Below are positions 21,396 through 32,210 of a stretch of 64,000 nucleotides of DNA, one piece after another; positions within the stretch are counted from its first letter, which is position 1, and each line of letters starts with the position of its first letter. The stretch covers positions 186,001-250,000 of the forward strand of contig NZ_CANLSZ010000002.1 of NCBI RefSeq assembly GCF_947493765.1, read 5' to 3'. Both the position numbers and the translations under genes were made by a program. Under the pieces are notes generated by a model that worked only from the letters and a program-made list of their open reading frames with translations, searched no databases and was not told the origin of the DNA. The DNA comes from an uncultured Arthrobacter sp. Lineage in GTDB: Bacteria; Actinomycetota; Actinomycetes; Actinomycetales; Micrococcaceae.

Positions 21396-22613
21396 CTACA
21401 GGAACAGCTCCCCGGCCTCCTCCAGCAGAACGGCGGCGTCGGTCATGCACCGCCGCAGATCGGGTTCGAGCTCCGTGAGGGCGAGCACGCGGGAGAACCC
21501 GGCCCCGCGCTGCTCGGCGGGCGTGAGCTCGTTCCTGCCGCACACCGCCACGACGGGGCAGCCGTGGGCGGCGGCGAGCCGGGCCACGCCGACGGGCGTC
21601 TTGCCGGACAGGCTCTGCGCGTCGAGGCTCCCCTCACCCGTGATGACGAGCTCGGCGCCGTCGAGCCTGCCTGCGAGACCGACGAACTCCAGGACCACGT
21701 CCACCCCGGGGCGGCGGACGGCGCCGAGCACCGCCAGCGCCGCGTACCCGGTCCCCCCGGCGGCACCGGCGCCCGGGGCGCGGGAGAGGTCGGCTGCACG
21801 CGGCCCGAGCGCGGCCCCGAGGACGGCGACGAACTGCGTGAGGCCCGCGTCCAGGGCCAGGACGTCCTCCGGCGTCGCGCCCTTCTGCGGCCCGAAGACC
21901 GCCGCGGCTCCGCCCAGGCCGAGGAGCGCGTTGTCCACGTCGCTGGCGAGGACGACCGTCGCGGTGCCCAGCCGGGCGTCGAGGCCGGTCAGGTCGATCC
22001 GGGTCAGAGCGCGCAGGGCTGCTCCTCCCGGGGCGAGCTCCCCGCCGTCGGCGTCGAGCAGGCGGGCCCCCAGTCCCCGCAGCAGCCCCGCACCGCCGTC
22101 CGTGCAGGCGCTGCCACCGACGCCCAGCACGATCCGCGTGCACCCGGCGTCGAGCGCGTGGCGGATCAGCGCTCCGGTGCCCTCGCTGGTCGCATCGAGC
22201 GGGCGGGGCGTGCCACCGGGGAGGAGGGCGAGGCCGGAAGCGGCGGCCAGTTCGACGACGGCCCGCGTCCCCCGGATCCCGAGCGCCGCCCGCACCGGAT
22301 CCCCCGTCGGCCCGGGGACCTCGAACCGGTGCTGCTCGTATCCGGCGGCGAACGCCGCCTCCAGGGTGCCCTCGCCGCCGTCGGCCACCGGGACCTCGAC
22401 CACGTCGAGGTCCGGGATCCGCCTCCGCAGTCCGTTCGCCAGGTGATGGGCCACCTCGGGCGCGGACAGCGATCCCCTGAACTTGTCGGGGGCGACGACG
22501 ACGCGCCTCGGCCCGGGCGCCCCGGTCACAGGGACCGGTGCAGGGACCGGCGCAGTCACCGGTGCCGGAGTGTGCTCTGCAGTCCGCTCCGGATCGTATG
22601 CCGCGACGACCAT
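21396..22613 (-). CDS. glxK: Glycerate kinase (GK-II/GlxK family)
   Basis: 405 residues from ATG 22613, one base overlapping the HAD phosphatase stop (TGATG). It phosphorylates glycerate. Family motifs are VVAPDKFRGSLSAPEVA, VPVADGGEGT, GVGGSACTDGGAG, GPQKGATPEDV and ITGEGSLDAQSLSGKTP. The first 40 residues are an extra Pro/Val-rich stretch (repeated PVTAPVPAPVPV) not usual for the family, so the true start might be internal. Confidence 0.93.
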   Translation of the reverse strand: MVVAAYDPERTAEHTPAPVTAPVPAPVPVTGAPGPRRVVVAPDKFRGSLSAPEVAHHLANGLRRRIPDLDVVEVPVADGGEGTLEAAFAAGYEQHRFEVPGPTGDPVRAALGIRGTRAVVELAAASGLALLPGGTPRPLDATSEGTGALIRHALDAGCTRIVLGVGGSACTDGGAGLLRGLGARLLDADGGELAPGGAALRALTRIDLTGLDARLGTATVVLASDVDNALLGLGGAAAVFGPQKGATPEDVLALDAGLTQFVAVLGAALGPRAADLSRAPGAGAAGGTGYAALAVLGAVRRPGVDVVLEFVGLAGRLDGAELVITGEGSLDAQSLSGKTPVGVARLAAAHGCPVVAVCGRNELTPAEQRGAGFSRVLALTELEPDLRRCMTDAAVLLEEAGELFL

Positions 22614-23449
22614 CAGACCAGGGAGCGCAGCACCTTGGCGGCGCCGTCGTCGTACACGGTGCCGGTCACCTCGGACGCGATCGCGCGCACCTCCTCGGGG
22701 GCCTGGCCCATGGCGACACCGCGGCCCGCCCACTGGAGCATCTCGACGTCGTTGCGCCCGTCGCCCACGGCGACGGTGTTGTCGGGGTGCGTGCCGAGGC
22801 GCTGGCGGAGCACCTCGAGGGCACTGGCCTTCGTGACACCGGAGGCCGCGATGTCCAGCCACGCCGTCCAGCCCACGGAGTAGGTGACGCCGTGCAGCCC
22901 GATCGAGGCGACGGCGTCACCGAAGTCCTCGGCCGAGGAATCGGTGCTGAAGACCACCACGCGCACTGCCCGGCTCGTGATCATCTCGTCGAAGCCGACG
23001 CTCCGGGTCTCCGCGCCGAAGCTGTCGTCCTGGAAACTCTCGGTGGCGAGGAATCTGCCGCGGTCGTCCTCGAGGGCGTACTTGGCGGTGGGCAGCCTCT
23101 CGCGCAGGGCCGTCAGCGCGGGCTTCGGGTCGAAGGTGATGCGCTCGAGGACCTCGAACCCGCCGGGGAGTCCGGCGTCGAGCCGCAGCGTGACGCCGCC
23201 GTTGGAGCACACGGCGAATCCCCGTGTGATGCCGAGCAGGCGGATCACCGGGAGGGTGGCTCCGAGGGAGCGTCCGGTGGCGATGATGACGTCGTGCCCC
23301 GCCTCGACGACGGCGCGGGCCGCGGCGCGCACCTCGTCCGTCATCGATCCGGCGTGGTCCACGAGCGTGCCGTCGACATCCAGGGCGACGAGGTGCCTAC
23401 GGGTGGTCTCCCGCTGGTCGTCGTTGCCAGCACTGGTCAAAGTGGTCAT
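22613..23449 (-). CDS. HAD-superfamily Cof-type phosphatase
   Basis: 278 residues. The HAD motif I is ALDVDGTLVDHAG, with motif II IATGRS and motif IV VGDGRNDVEMLQWAG, and there is a C2-type cap between residues 90 and 190. This makes it a Cof/YidA-like sugar-phosphate or nucleotide phosphatase of unknown substrate. It is followed without a gap by glycerate kinase and lies 42 bases after serS. A second gene of the same type is at 58082-58891. Confidence 0.93.
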   Translation of the reverse strand: MTTLTSAGNDDQRETTRRHLVALDVDGTLVDHAGSMTDEVRAAARAVVEAGHDVIIATGRSLGATLPVIRLLGITRGFAVCSNGGVTLRLDAGLPGGFEVLERITFDPKPALTALRERLPTAKYALEDDRGRFLATESFQDDSFGAETRSVGFDEMITSRAVRVVVFSTDSSAEDFGDAVASIGLHGVTYSVGWTAWLDIAASGVTKASALEVLRQRLGTHPDNTVAVGDGRNDVEMLQWAGRGVAMGQAPEEVRAIASEVTGTVYDDGAAKVLRSLV

Positions 23450-23491
23450 ACTCCAGTGAACCAGACACCACCGACGCCCGGGGCGGGCGGC

Positions 23492-24772
23492 TCAGAGGAC
23501 CGGGAGGATTTCCAGTCCGTTCAGGTACGGGCGCAGTGCGGCGGGCACCGTGATCGAGCCGTCGGGGTTCTGGTGGTGCTCCAGTATCGCCACGATCCAG
23601 CGCGTCGTCGCGAGCGTCCCGTTGAGCGTGGCCACGGCCCGCTTGCCCTTCCTGCCCTCGCCGTCCTGGCGTTCCCGGATGTTCAGGCGCCGGGCCTGGA
23701 ACGTGGTGCAGTTCGAGGTGGACGTGAGCTCGCGGTAGTCGCCCTGGGTGGGGACCCACGCCTCGCAGTCGAACTTCCGGGCCGCGGACATCCCGAGGTC
23801 GCCGGCGGCCGTGTCGATCACGCGGTAGGGGAGCTCCACCTTGGCGAGCATCTCCTCCTCCCAGGCGAGCATGCGCTCGTGCTCCGCCGCAGCGTCCTCC
23901 ACCGTGGTGTAGGTGAACATCTCCACCTTGTTGAACTGGTGCACCCGGATGATCCCGCGGGTGTCCTTGCCGTGGGATCCGGCCTCCCGGCGATAGCAGG
24001 AGGACCAGCCCGCGTACCGGACGGGGCCCGCGGTGAGATCGATGATCTCGTCGGAGTGGTACCCGGCCAGCGCCACCTCCGAGGTTCCCACGAGATACAG
24101 GTCGTCCTCGGCGAGACGGTAGATCTCGGCGTCGTGCGCCACGTCGAAACCGGTGCCCTGCATGATCTCGGGGCGCACGAGCGTGGGGGGGATCATCGGC
24201 GTGAAGCCGGCCTCGATCGCCTGGTCGAGCGCCATGCGGAGCAGGGCCAGCTCGAGCCGCGCGCCCACACCCTTCAGGAAGTAGAAGCGCGAGCCGGAGA
24301 CCTTCGCCCCGCGTTCCATGTCGATGGCACCGATGAGCTCGCCGAGCTCCAGGTGATCGCGCGGCTCGAACCCCTCGGCGGCGAAATCACGCGGGGTACC
24401 GACGGTCTTCACCACCACGAAGTCCTTCTCCAGCCCCTCGGGGGCGCCGTCCTGGATCAGGTTCGGCAGCGCACGCAGCAGGGCGTCCTGCTCCGCCGAG
24501 GCCTCCTCGGCGTCCGCGGCCGCCGTCTTCACGGCGGCGGCCAGGTCCCTGACCTCGGCGAGGAGGGCCTGCTTCTCCTCGCCGGACGCCCGGGCCACGC
24601 GCTTGCCGAAGGCGTTCTGCTCGGCCCGGAGGTTCTCGGAGGACGTCACGGCCTCGCGGCGGCGGGTGTCCGCGGCCAGCACGGCGTCGACGATCGACTC
24701 GTCCGCCCGGCGGGCGCGCTGCGAGGCTCGGTACTGCTCGGGATGCTGGCGAAGGTCGTTGACGTCGATCAC
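23492..24772 (-). CDS. serS: Seryl-tRNA synthetase
   Basis: 426 residues from GTG 24772 ([21 protein letters not shown]), the classic SerRS N-terminus; the open frame further upstream is antisense to the lipid kinase. A coiled-coil tRNA-binding arm spans about 30-105. Class II motifs are [18 protein letters not shown], motif 2 [28 protein letters not shown] and motif 3 near [19 protein letters not shown]. It is divergent from the lipid kinase gene. Confidence 0.97.
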   Translation of the reverse strand: MIDVNDLRQHPEQYRASQRARRADESIVDAVLAADTRRREAVTSSENLRAEQNAFGKRVARASGEEKQALLAEVRDLAAAVKTAAADAEEASAEQDALLRALPNLIQDGAPEGLEKDFVVVKTVGTPRDFAAEGFEPRDHLELGELIGAIDMERGAKVSGSRFYFLKGVGARLELALLRMALDQAIEAGFTPMIPPTLVRPEIMQGTGFDVAHDAEIYRLAEDDLYLVGTSEVALAGYHSDEIIDLTAGPVRYAGWSSCYRREAGSHGKDTRGIIRVHQFNKVEMFTYTTVEDAAAEHERMLAWEEEMLAKVELPYRVIDTAAGDLGMSAARKFDCEAWVPTQGDYRELTSTSNCTTFQARRLNIRERQDGEGRKGKRAVATLNGTLATTRWIVAILEHHQNPDGSITVPAALRPYLNGLEILPVL

Positions 24773-24839
24773 ATCGTCAAGCCTACCGAACGCCCCGGGA
24801 CCGGCGGCCCGGGCGGTACTGCCGCTAGGGTGGAGGACC

Positions 24840-25973
24840 ATGGGCCGTAAACTGCTTGCCGGAACGGCCGCCGCCTCCGCGGCCGCAGCATCCCTCCGGT
24901 CGTACTGGTCCGTGCGGCGCCTCCGGCAGACGCGCGCAGCCACGGCGTCCGTGAACCGGCCGATGCCCGTCCCGGCGGGCCCCACCCGCGTGGCCCTGAT
25001 CGTCAATCCGTCCAAGCTGCACGCCGAGACCACACGCCGGCTCGTGACGGACGCCTGCGCCGCGGCGGGCTGGGAGCCCCCGCTGATCCTCGAGACCACG
25101 ATCGGGGATCCCGGCACCGGCCAGGCCGAGCAGGCCCTGGCCGCGGGAGCCGACGTCGTCCTCGCGGCGGGCGGCGACGGAACGGTGCGGGCCGTGGCCC
25201 GGGCCCTGGCGCACAGCCCGGCCGCGCTCGGTCTCCTGCCCCTGGGTACGGGCAATCTGCTGGTGCGGAATCTCGGACTGCCGTACAACGACATCGCCGG
25301 GTGTCTGGAGCTGGCCCTCCACGGCTACGAACGGCGCATCGACCTCGGTCTGATCACGATCCGCAACGACCGCATGCAGTCCAGCTCCGAGCACCTGTTC
25401 CTCGTCATGGGCGGGGCGGGTTTCGATGCGAGCGTGGTCACCGATGCGAAGCAGGACCTCAAGGAGAAGTTCGGGTGGCTCGCCTACAGCGAGGCCGGTG
25501 TGCGGCACCTGCCGGGCCGCCGGCGGCGTATCTCGATCAGCCTCGACGGCCGGCCCCCGCAGACCCGCAAGGTGCGGAGCCTGCTCGTGGCCAACTGCGG
25601 CAAGCTCCCGGCGGGCGTGGACTTCGTGCCCGACGCCGTGATCGACGACGGTTACCTGGACGTGGTGGTCCTCAGCCCCCGGAGCCTGCTCGGCTGGACC
25701 TGGATGGCCGCGAAGATCCTCCTGCGGCACCGCGGCGGCATCCCCGTGATCAGCTACTACCGCGTGCGGGAGATCACGGTGTGGTCGGCGGAGCCGATCG
25801 CCACCCAGCTCGACGGCGATCCGTCCGGGCCCGCCACCTCCCTGACGGCCCGGGTGGACCCGGACGCACTGATGGTCCGGGTGCCGCCGCCGGCGCCCGG
25901 ACCATCGGGATCCACCGCCGTGCAGGCGCGACGCGTGTCGCGGCAGGACCGGCGGGGACTGCTGCGGTCCTAG
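24840..25973 (+). CDS. Diacylglycerol/lipid kinase (DagK-type)
   Basis: 377 residues from ATG 24840. The kinase catalytic domain shows [24 protein letters not shown] (GGDGT, about 118-122) and [16 protein letters not shown]. The C-terminal domain is that of DgkB/YegS-like lipid kinases. A short hydrophobic Ala-rich stretch opens the protein. It probably recycles diacylglycerol to phosphatidic acid or modifies a related lipid. Its TAG stop overlaps the stop of the convergent acidic protein gene. Confidence 0.9.
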   Translation: MGRKLLAGTAAASAAAASLRSYWSVRRLRQTRAATASVNRPMPVPAGPTRVALIVNPSKLHAETTRRLVTDACAAAGWEPPLILETTIGDPGTGQAEQALAAGADVVLAAGGDGTVRAVARALAHSPAALGLLPLGTGNLLVRNLGLPYNDIAGCLELALHGYERRIDLGLITIRNDRMQSSSEHLFLVMGGAGFDASVVTDAKQDLKEKFGWLAYSEAGVRHLPGRRRRISISLDGRPPQTRKVRSLLVANCGKLPAGVDFVPDAVIDDGYLDVVVLSPRSLLGWTWMAAKILLRHRGGIPVISYYRVREITVWSAEPIATQLDGDPSGPATSLTARVDPDALMVRVPPPAPGPSGSTAVQARRVSRQDRRGLLRS

Positions 25974-26284
25974 CGGTCGCTGTCCGTGTACTCGCCCTGG
26001 CCCTCGGGCTCGTCGACGAGCGGCGCGTCCTTGTCGGTGTACTCGCCCTCCTCGGCGGGATCCTGGGCGGAGGTGTACCCGCCGGAGTGACCCTGGGGTT
26101 CGGCGCTGGTGTAGTCGCCCTCGTCGTCGACCGGGTCGGCCTGCTCGCTGATGAGCTGCTGCTCCTCCGCGAAGCGCAGGTCGTTGCCCTGGTCGCCGGC
26201 GTCGCCGGGCCGGTTGGGGTCCGACGTCGAGGCGCGGCCCGCGTCGGGGTTCACGATGTGTCCGTCGTGGCTGTTCTCGGTCAT
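25970..26284 (-). CDS. Acidic, repeat-containing small protein
   Basis: 104 residues from the second of two adjacent ATGs, chosen because AAAGG sits seven bases upstream of it. It is very rich in Asp, Glu, Gly and Gln, with no cysteine and no membrane segment. It has four degenerate repeats around EGDYTSAE, GGYTSAQD, EGEYTDKD and QGEYTDSD. It is probably disordered. The opening MTENSHD resembles the MSENQSE of the small protein at 33892-34056, which hints at a common family. The function is not known to me. Confidence 0.75.
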   Translation of the reverse strand: MTENSHDGHIVNPDAGRASTSDPNRPGDAGDQGNDLRFAEEQQLISEQADPVDDEGDYTSAEPQGHSGGYTSAQDPAEEGEYTDKDAPLVDEPEGQGEYTDSDR

Positions 26285-26379
26285 CATGCTGCCTTTCATC
26301 GGAGGATGCGCTGCGTGAGCGCCCATGCCAAGCGTACTGACGATCGGGGCGGCGACAAAGGCGGGCACCGGACCACCGG

Positions 26380-27354
26380 TCAGTCGCGCAGCAGTTCCTG
26401 CACCGCCTTCTCCGACGCCGAGTACGTGCCGATCGGGATGACCTCCCCGCTCATGAACCGGTCCACGAGGCGCGGGTCCACATAGGAGCTCCGGGCCACG
26501 GTGGGCGTGTTCCCGAGATGATCGGCGACGGCCCGCATGGTGCCGGTCACGGCCTTCTGGCGCGCGGTGCGGCTGGTGGCCTTGAGATCCTCCTTGGCCA
26601 GGGCCATGGCGGCGACGACCGTGGCCTGCCAGGTCCGGAAGTCCTTCGCCGTGAACGGTCCGCCCGTGACCTGGCGCAGGAACTCGTTGAGCTGTGAGCC
26701 GTCCACGTGGTGCCAGGACCCGTCCTCCGACTGCCAGGCGAGCACGGTGTCGGCGCCCTCGCGCTCGAGCATGGGGCGCAGCGCCGTCGCGAGATCCTCG
26801 TCCTCCAGGCGCGTGTCCCAGTGCTGGCCGCTCTTGCCCGGGAAGTCGAAGGAGACCACGTCCGCCTCGACGGTGCAGTGCTCCACGAGCAGTGTGGTCA
26901 CCCCGAAGGAGCCGTTGGCCTCCGCGTACTGCGCCGAACCGATCCTCAGGGCACCGGAGTCGACGATCCTCAGGGCCGCGGCGAAGGCCCGCTCCCGGCC
27001 CACGCCGTCGCTGCGCAGATGCTGCGTGATGACGCGGCGGGCGCTGGTCAGTTTGGCCCCGAAATCGAGGGCGCGGTCGAACTTCTCGCGGTCCTTCTGC
27101 TCCCGCCACGACGGGTGGTACAGGTACTGCCGCCGGCCCGCCTCGTCCTTGCCGATCGCCTGGACGTGCCCGTTCGGGTAGGGGGCGATCCAGACCTCCT
27201 GCCACGCCGGAGGGATCACCAGCTCCTTGATGCGCGCGATCTCCTCCTTGTCCTGGAGGAGACTTCCGTCCGGAGCGCGATAGCTGAAGCCCTTGCCGTG
27301 GCGGCGTCGGGTGATCCCGGGCCTACGCGTGTTGCTCCGGCGCAATCGAGCCAT
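26380..27354 (-). CDS. DNA topoisomerase IB (poxvirus-like)
   Basis: 324 residues from ATG 27354. It relaxes supercoils by a tyrosine-linked nick. It has the N-terminal domain with KDKEEIARIKELVIPPAWQEVWI, the catalytic Arg region KLTSARRVITQHLRSDG, KDFRTWQATVVAA, and the active-site tyrosine in ARSSYVDPRLVDRF near residue 295. The GKGFSYRAPDG opening is typical of bacterial TopIB. No partner gene is seen. Confidence 0.93.
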   Translation of the reverse strand: MARLRRSNTRRPGITRRRHGKGFSYRAPDGSLLQDKEEIARIKELVIPPAWQEVWIAPYPNGHVQAIGKDEAGRRQYLYHPSWREQKDREKFDRALDFGAKLTSARRVITQHLRSDGVGRERAFAAALRIVDSGALRIGSAQYAEANGSFGVTTLLVEHCTVEADVVSFDFPGKSGQHWDTRLEDEDLATALRPMLEREGADTVLAWQSEDGSWHHVDGSQLNEFLRQVTGGPFTAKDFRTWQATVVAAMALAKEDLKATSRTARQKAVTGTMRAVADHLGNTPTVARSSYVDPRLVDRFMSGEVIPIGTYSASEKAVQELLRD

Positions 27355-27394
27355 CGGGGAACCGGCCTTCCGGGTCGGGGTGGGGACTGTAAGC

Positions 27395-28360
27395 CTACTG
27401 CGCCTGCGCGCCCTCCGACCGGCCGGTTCCGGCACCCCGGAGGATCCCGCCGAGCCAGGCTCCGGCGGCATCGAACGCGGCGTCGGAGGTGTGGCGCCCG
27501 ATCGGGGAGGGGCGACGGTCCGCGCGGGCGTAGGACCCGAGGAAGCGCAGGCCCGGACTGATGCGGTGCAGCCCCTTGAGGGCATCGGCCACCCGTGCGT
27601 CCTCGATGTGGCCGTCGGCGTCCACGCTGAAGAAGTAGTCGCCCAGGAACTGCCCGGTGGGCCGGGATTCGATCCGGCTGAGATTCACCCCGCGGGCCGC
27701 GAACTGATCGAGGATCTGCATGAGGGCACCCGGGTGGTCCACCGGCAGGGGGATCACGACGGTGGTCTTGTCGGCACCCGTGCGCGGCGTCAGGGCATCC
27801 GGTCCGCCCACGAGGACGAAGCGGGTGACGGCGTCGGAGACGTCCCCGATGTCCTCCGCCAGGACGGTCAGACCCAGCCGGTCGGCCAGCAGCGGCGAGC
27901 AGATGGCGGCGTCGAAGGAGTCCTCCCCGTCGGCGAGGCCCTGGGCCGCGGCGGCGGTCGACGTCGACGGGATGTATTCCGCGTCGCGTACGTGCTCGTC
28001 GGCCCAGGCCCGGCACTGCGCCCAGGCATGGCCGTGCGTCGCGATGCGGCGGACATCCGCCAGGGCGGTCCCCGCCCGGGCCACGAGGACGAAGGTGATG
28101 GGAACGAGTTCCTCGCGGACGATCCGCAGCGGATCACCGACGGCGATGGCGTCGAGGGTGGCGCTCACGCCGCCCTCCACCGAGTTCTCGATGGGCACCA
28201 TGGCGGCATCGACGGCTCCGGACCGGACGGCGTCGAGCGCGGCACCCACGGTCGACGCCGAGACGCGGCGCGCGCCCTCGGCCCCCGGCACCTGGAGCAG
28301 GGCCGCCTCGGTGAAGGTGCCCTCGGGGCCCAGGTAGGCGTAGGAGGTGCTACCCGTCAC
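27395..28360 (-). CDS. pheA: Prephenate dehydratase
   Basis: 321 residues from GTG 28360, overlapping the rhodanese stop as GTGA. It converts prephenate to phenylpyruvate in phenylalanine synthesis. The catalytic domain shows YLGPEGTFTEAAL, MVPIENSVEGGV and CSPLLADRLGLTVLAEDI. An ACT regulatory domain follows from about 195 (HPGALMQILDQFAARGVNLSRIESRPTG), so feedback by phenylalanine is expected. It has no chorismate mutase part. Confidence 0.95.
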   Translation of the reverse strand: MTGSTSYAYLGPEGTFTEAALLQVPGAEGARRVSASTVGAALDAVRSGAVDAAMVPIENSVEGGVSATLDAIAVGDPLRIVREELVPITFVLVARAGTALADVRRIATHGHAWAQCRAWADEHVRDAEYIPSTSTAAAAQGLADGEDSFDAAICSPLLADRLGLTVLAEDIGDVSDAVTRFVLVGGPDALTPRTGADKTTVVIPLPVDHPGALMQILDQFAARGVNLSRIESRPTGQFLGDYFFSVDADGHIEDARVADALKGLHRISPGLRFLGSYARADRRPSPIGRHTSDAAFDAAGAWLGGILRGAGTGRSEGAQAQ

Positions 28361-28683
28361 AGGACGGTCGGCTCGCTGTCCCCCTCGGACACCATGGGCT
28401 TGCCCTCCTCGAGCCACGCACCCATGCCGCCCGTGACATTGATGGCCGTGTAACCGTTGCCGTCGAGCCATTCCGCGGCGCGCTGCGAGCGCCCGCCCGA
28501 ACGGCAGATCACGTGGAGGTCCTCGTCCGGGTCCAGCTCGTCCACCCGCGTGGGCAGCTCGTCCAGCGGGATGTGGAGGGCGCCGTCGATGTGCCCGGCC
28601 TCCCACTCGTAGTCCTCGCGGACGTCGAGGATGCGGGCATCCTTCGGAACGGCGGTCACCGGTACATTCTGGAGTTCACTCAT
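28357..28683 (-). CDS. Rhodanese-like sulfurtransferase
   Basis: 108 residues, a single rhodanese domain. The active-site loop is CRSGGRSQRAAEWL with the catalytic Cys near residue 61. DVREDYEWEAGHIDGALHIPL is the usual first half. It probably carries sulfur or cyanide-type groups in the cytoplasm; the partner is unknown. It is translationally coupled to pheA by a four-base overlap. Confidence 0.92.
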   Translation of the reverse strand: MSELQNVPVTAVPKDARILDVREDYEWEAGHIDGALHIPLDELPTRVDELDPDEDLHVICRSGGRSQRAAEWLDGNGYTAINVTGGMGAWLEEGKPMVSEGDSEPTVL

Positions 28684-28845
28684 GGACCCACCTTTTCACG
28701 GTCCGCCGGGGCACCGCCAGACGCGCCGTGGTGCCCCGACGCGCCCGGAGCCTCCCGTACCCGCAGGCTCCTATAGTGGTCCTTGTCTCCCGCAGGGCCC
28801 GTGGCACGGCGGGTCCCGTGACTGCCCGCCTCCCACTGGAGCCCC

Positions 28846-30240
28846 ATGAGCGATCCGCACGAACTCTCCGCACTGTCCCTCCAGGACGCCCTGGCCCGCG
28901 GGGCGCTCAGCGCCCGCGAGGTGACGGAGCACTTCCTGCGCCGGATCGACGCGCTGAACCCGGCGCTGGGCTCGTTCGTCACCGTCACGCACGACGACGC
29001 CCTGCGCGCGGCCGACCACGCGGATCGGCTGCGCGCGTCGGGTGTGGGGCTCGGTCCGCTGCACGGCATGCCCCTGGCGCACAAGGATCTCACCGACGTC
29101 GCCGGCGTGCGGACCACCCTCGGGACCGCGGCGCTCGATCCGACCATCGCGCCGAAGGACGCCCCGCTCGCCGCTGTGCTGCGCCGCGCGGGAGCCATCA
29201 GCCTCGGCAAGACGCAGGTCCCCGAGTTCGGGCTGAGCTCCTACAGCGAGAACCACCTGGCGCCGCCGGCCCGCAACCCGCTGGACCGGCGCCGGAGCCC
29301 CGGCGGCTCCTCGGGAGGCAGCGCCGCCGCCGTGGCCGCCGGGATGCTCCCGTTCGCACCCGGGACCGACGGCGGCGGGTCCATCCGCATCCCCGCCGCG
29401 GCGACCGGACTGGTGGGGCTCAAACCGAATCGCGGCCGCGTGCCGTCGGGGTCGGGACAGGCCGATCTGGGGCAGTTCGTGGTCGCCGGGCCCCTTGCCC
29501 ACTCCGCCGTGGACGCGGGCCTGCTCCTCGACGCCCTGGTGCGTGAGCCGAACTACCGGCCCACGAGCGCGGCCTCGCGCCATCCGGGCTCCTTCACCGA
29601 TGCCGCCCTGCGCGCCGAGGGACGCTTCCGGATCGGCGTCAGCACCGCGTCCCCGTTCTCCGCGGCGATGGACATCGACCTGGACAGCGCCGCGGTCGAC
29701 GCCCTGCGCTCCGGGATCCAGCTGCTGCAGAACGCAGGCCACGACGTCGTCGACACCGATCTGAGCTACGACCCCCGCTACCACGAGGCGTTCCAGCTCG
29801 TCTGGACGGCGGGGCTGGCCAACCTGCCGATCCCCTCCGACCGGGAGCACCGCCTGACGGACCTCACGCGGGTCCTCCGCCGTCGGGCCCTCGGCCGGAG
29901 CGCGGCCGAGCTGGCCGGAGCGATCGACGTCCTGCGCGCCTTCGAGCACGAGACCATCCGCCAGTACTCGGCGTACGACATGATCCTGACTCCCGCGCTC
30001 GCCATGACGCCGCGCCCCGTCGGCTGGTACACGGACGCCGACGGCGACACGGACTACGTGCGCCAGTGCCAGTACTCGCCGTACACCTCGATGGTCAACG
30101 TCTGCGGGCTCCCCGCTGTCACGGTACCCGCCGTGACCCTCCCCGACGGCCTCTCGATGAGCGTGCAGCTCATCGGCCGCCCGGGCGAGGAGGCGGAGCT
30201 GCTCGCCGTGACCGCCCAGCTCGAGGCGGTACGCGGGTAG
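28846..30240 (+). CDS. Amidase signature family hydrolase
   Basis: 464 residues. The catalytic triad of the amidase signature family is visible: Lys in [11 protein letters not shown] (about residue 80) and the Ser pair in the stretch [18 protein letters not shown], followed by [21 protein letters not shown]. It hydrolyses an amide of unknown identity. It is not part of a GatCAB operon here, since gatC and gatB are absent, so it is more likely catabolic. The peptide transporter follows on the same strand. Confidence 0.92.
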   Translation: MSDPHELSALSLQDALARGALSAREVTEHFLRRIDALNPALGSFVTVTHDDALRAADHADRLRASGVGLGPLHGMPLAHKDLTDVAGVRTTLGTAALDPTIAPKDAPLAAVLRRAGAISLGKTQVPEFGLSSYSENHLAPPARNPLDRRRSPGGSSGGSAAAVAAGMLPFAPGTDGGGSIRIPAAATGLVGLKPNRGRVPSGSGQADLGQFVVAGPLAHSAVDAGLLLDALVREPNYRPTSAASRHPGSFTDAALRAEGRFRIGVSTASPFSAAMDIDLDSAAVDALRSGIQLLQNAGHDVVDTDLSYDPRYHEAFQLVWTAGLANLPIPSDREHRLTDLTRVLRRRALGRSAAELAGAIDVLRAFEHETIRQYSAYDMILTPALAMTPRPVGWYTDADGDTDYVRQCQYSPYTSMVNVCGLPAVTVPAVTLPDGLSMSVQLIGRPGEEAELLAVTAQLEAVRG

Positions 30241-30276
30241 CCGGCACGCTTGCTTCACCCGATGACGGGCGGCACC

Positions 30277-31749
<1,473 letters not shown>

Positions 31750-31802
31750 TTTGCCTCGATCGGACCGGGCGGGCCGGCTTGAACCGAGCCTTGCGGGTTT
31801 CC

Positions 31803-31863
31803 GCTGTCCCGGGCGTCCGAGTCCGGGGTCTTTGCTGTCCCAGGCGTTCGGGTCCGGGGACTT
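31803..31863 (+). repeat. 31-bp period direct repeat, two copies
   Basis: Two 30-base copies starting GCTGTCCC and ending CTT (31803-31832 and 31834-31863) differ at four positions and are separated by one base. No coding frame explains them. Confidence 0.85.
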
Positions 31864-31939
31864 CGCGGCTGAAACAGGCCCTCGGACGGCGTGTTCGGGC
31901 GCGACACGCCTCGAACGGCCTCGAAGACCCCGGATCAGT

Positions 31940-31972
31940 ACCGACATTGCACCGACATTGCGCCGACACTGC
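31940..31972 (+). repeat. 11-bp tandem repeat, three copies
   Basis: Three units of (A/G)CCGACA(T/C)TGC in a row. They may be iterated protein-binding sites or slippage products. Confidence 0.8.
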
Positions 31973-32210
31973 GCCGCCGCACACATACAGGGGCGACGTC
32001 CCCGCCCTCCGACACGGCACCGCCGTCGTGCCGCCCACCGAGACCGGACCGACGCCCTGCGCCCCGACTCCCCCTCCACCGAGGTAACGGCCGCACCGGC
32101 TCCCCATCCACTGAGCCGGGCAGGCCAGTGCGCCCTGTTGCGTGACCGCCCACGATCACCCAGACTTCTACCCACCGGTAACATCGTGACCGGCCGCTGC
32201 CGCGCTACGC

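Larger units (their letters stand above)
31750..32210 (+). other. Gene-free region with two short repeat arrays
   Basis: The 461 bases between the peptide transporter and the acyl-CoA ligase contain no convincing gene. They hold two short repeat arrays, described separately, and a GC-skewed spacer. The acyl-CoA ligase promoter and the GGAG-type RBS at about 32218 lie at the right end. Confidence 0.7.
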
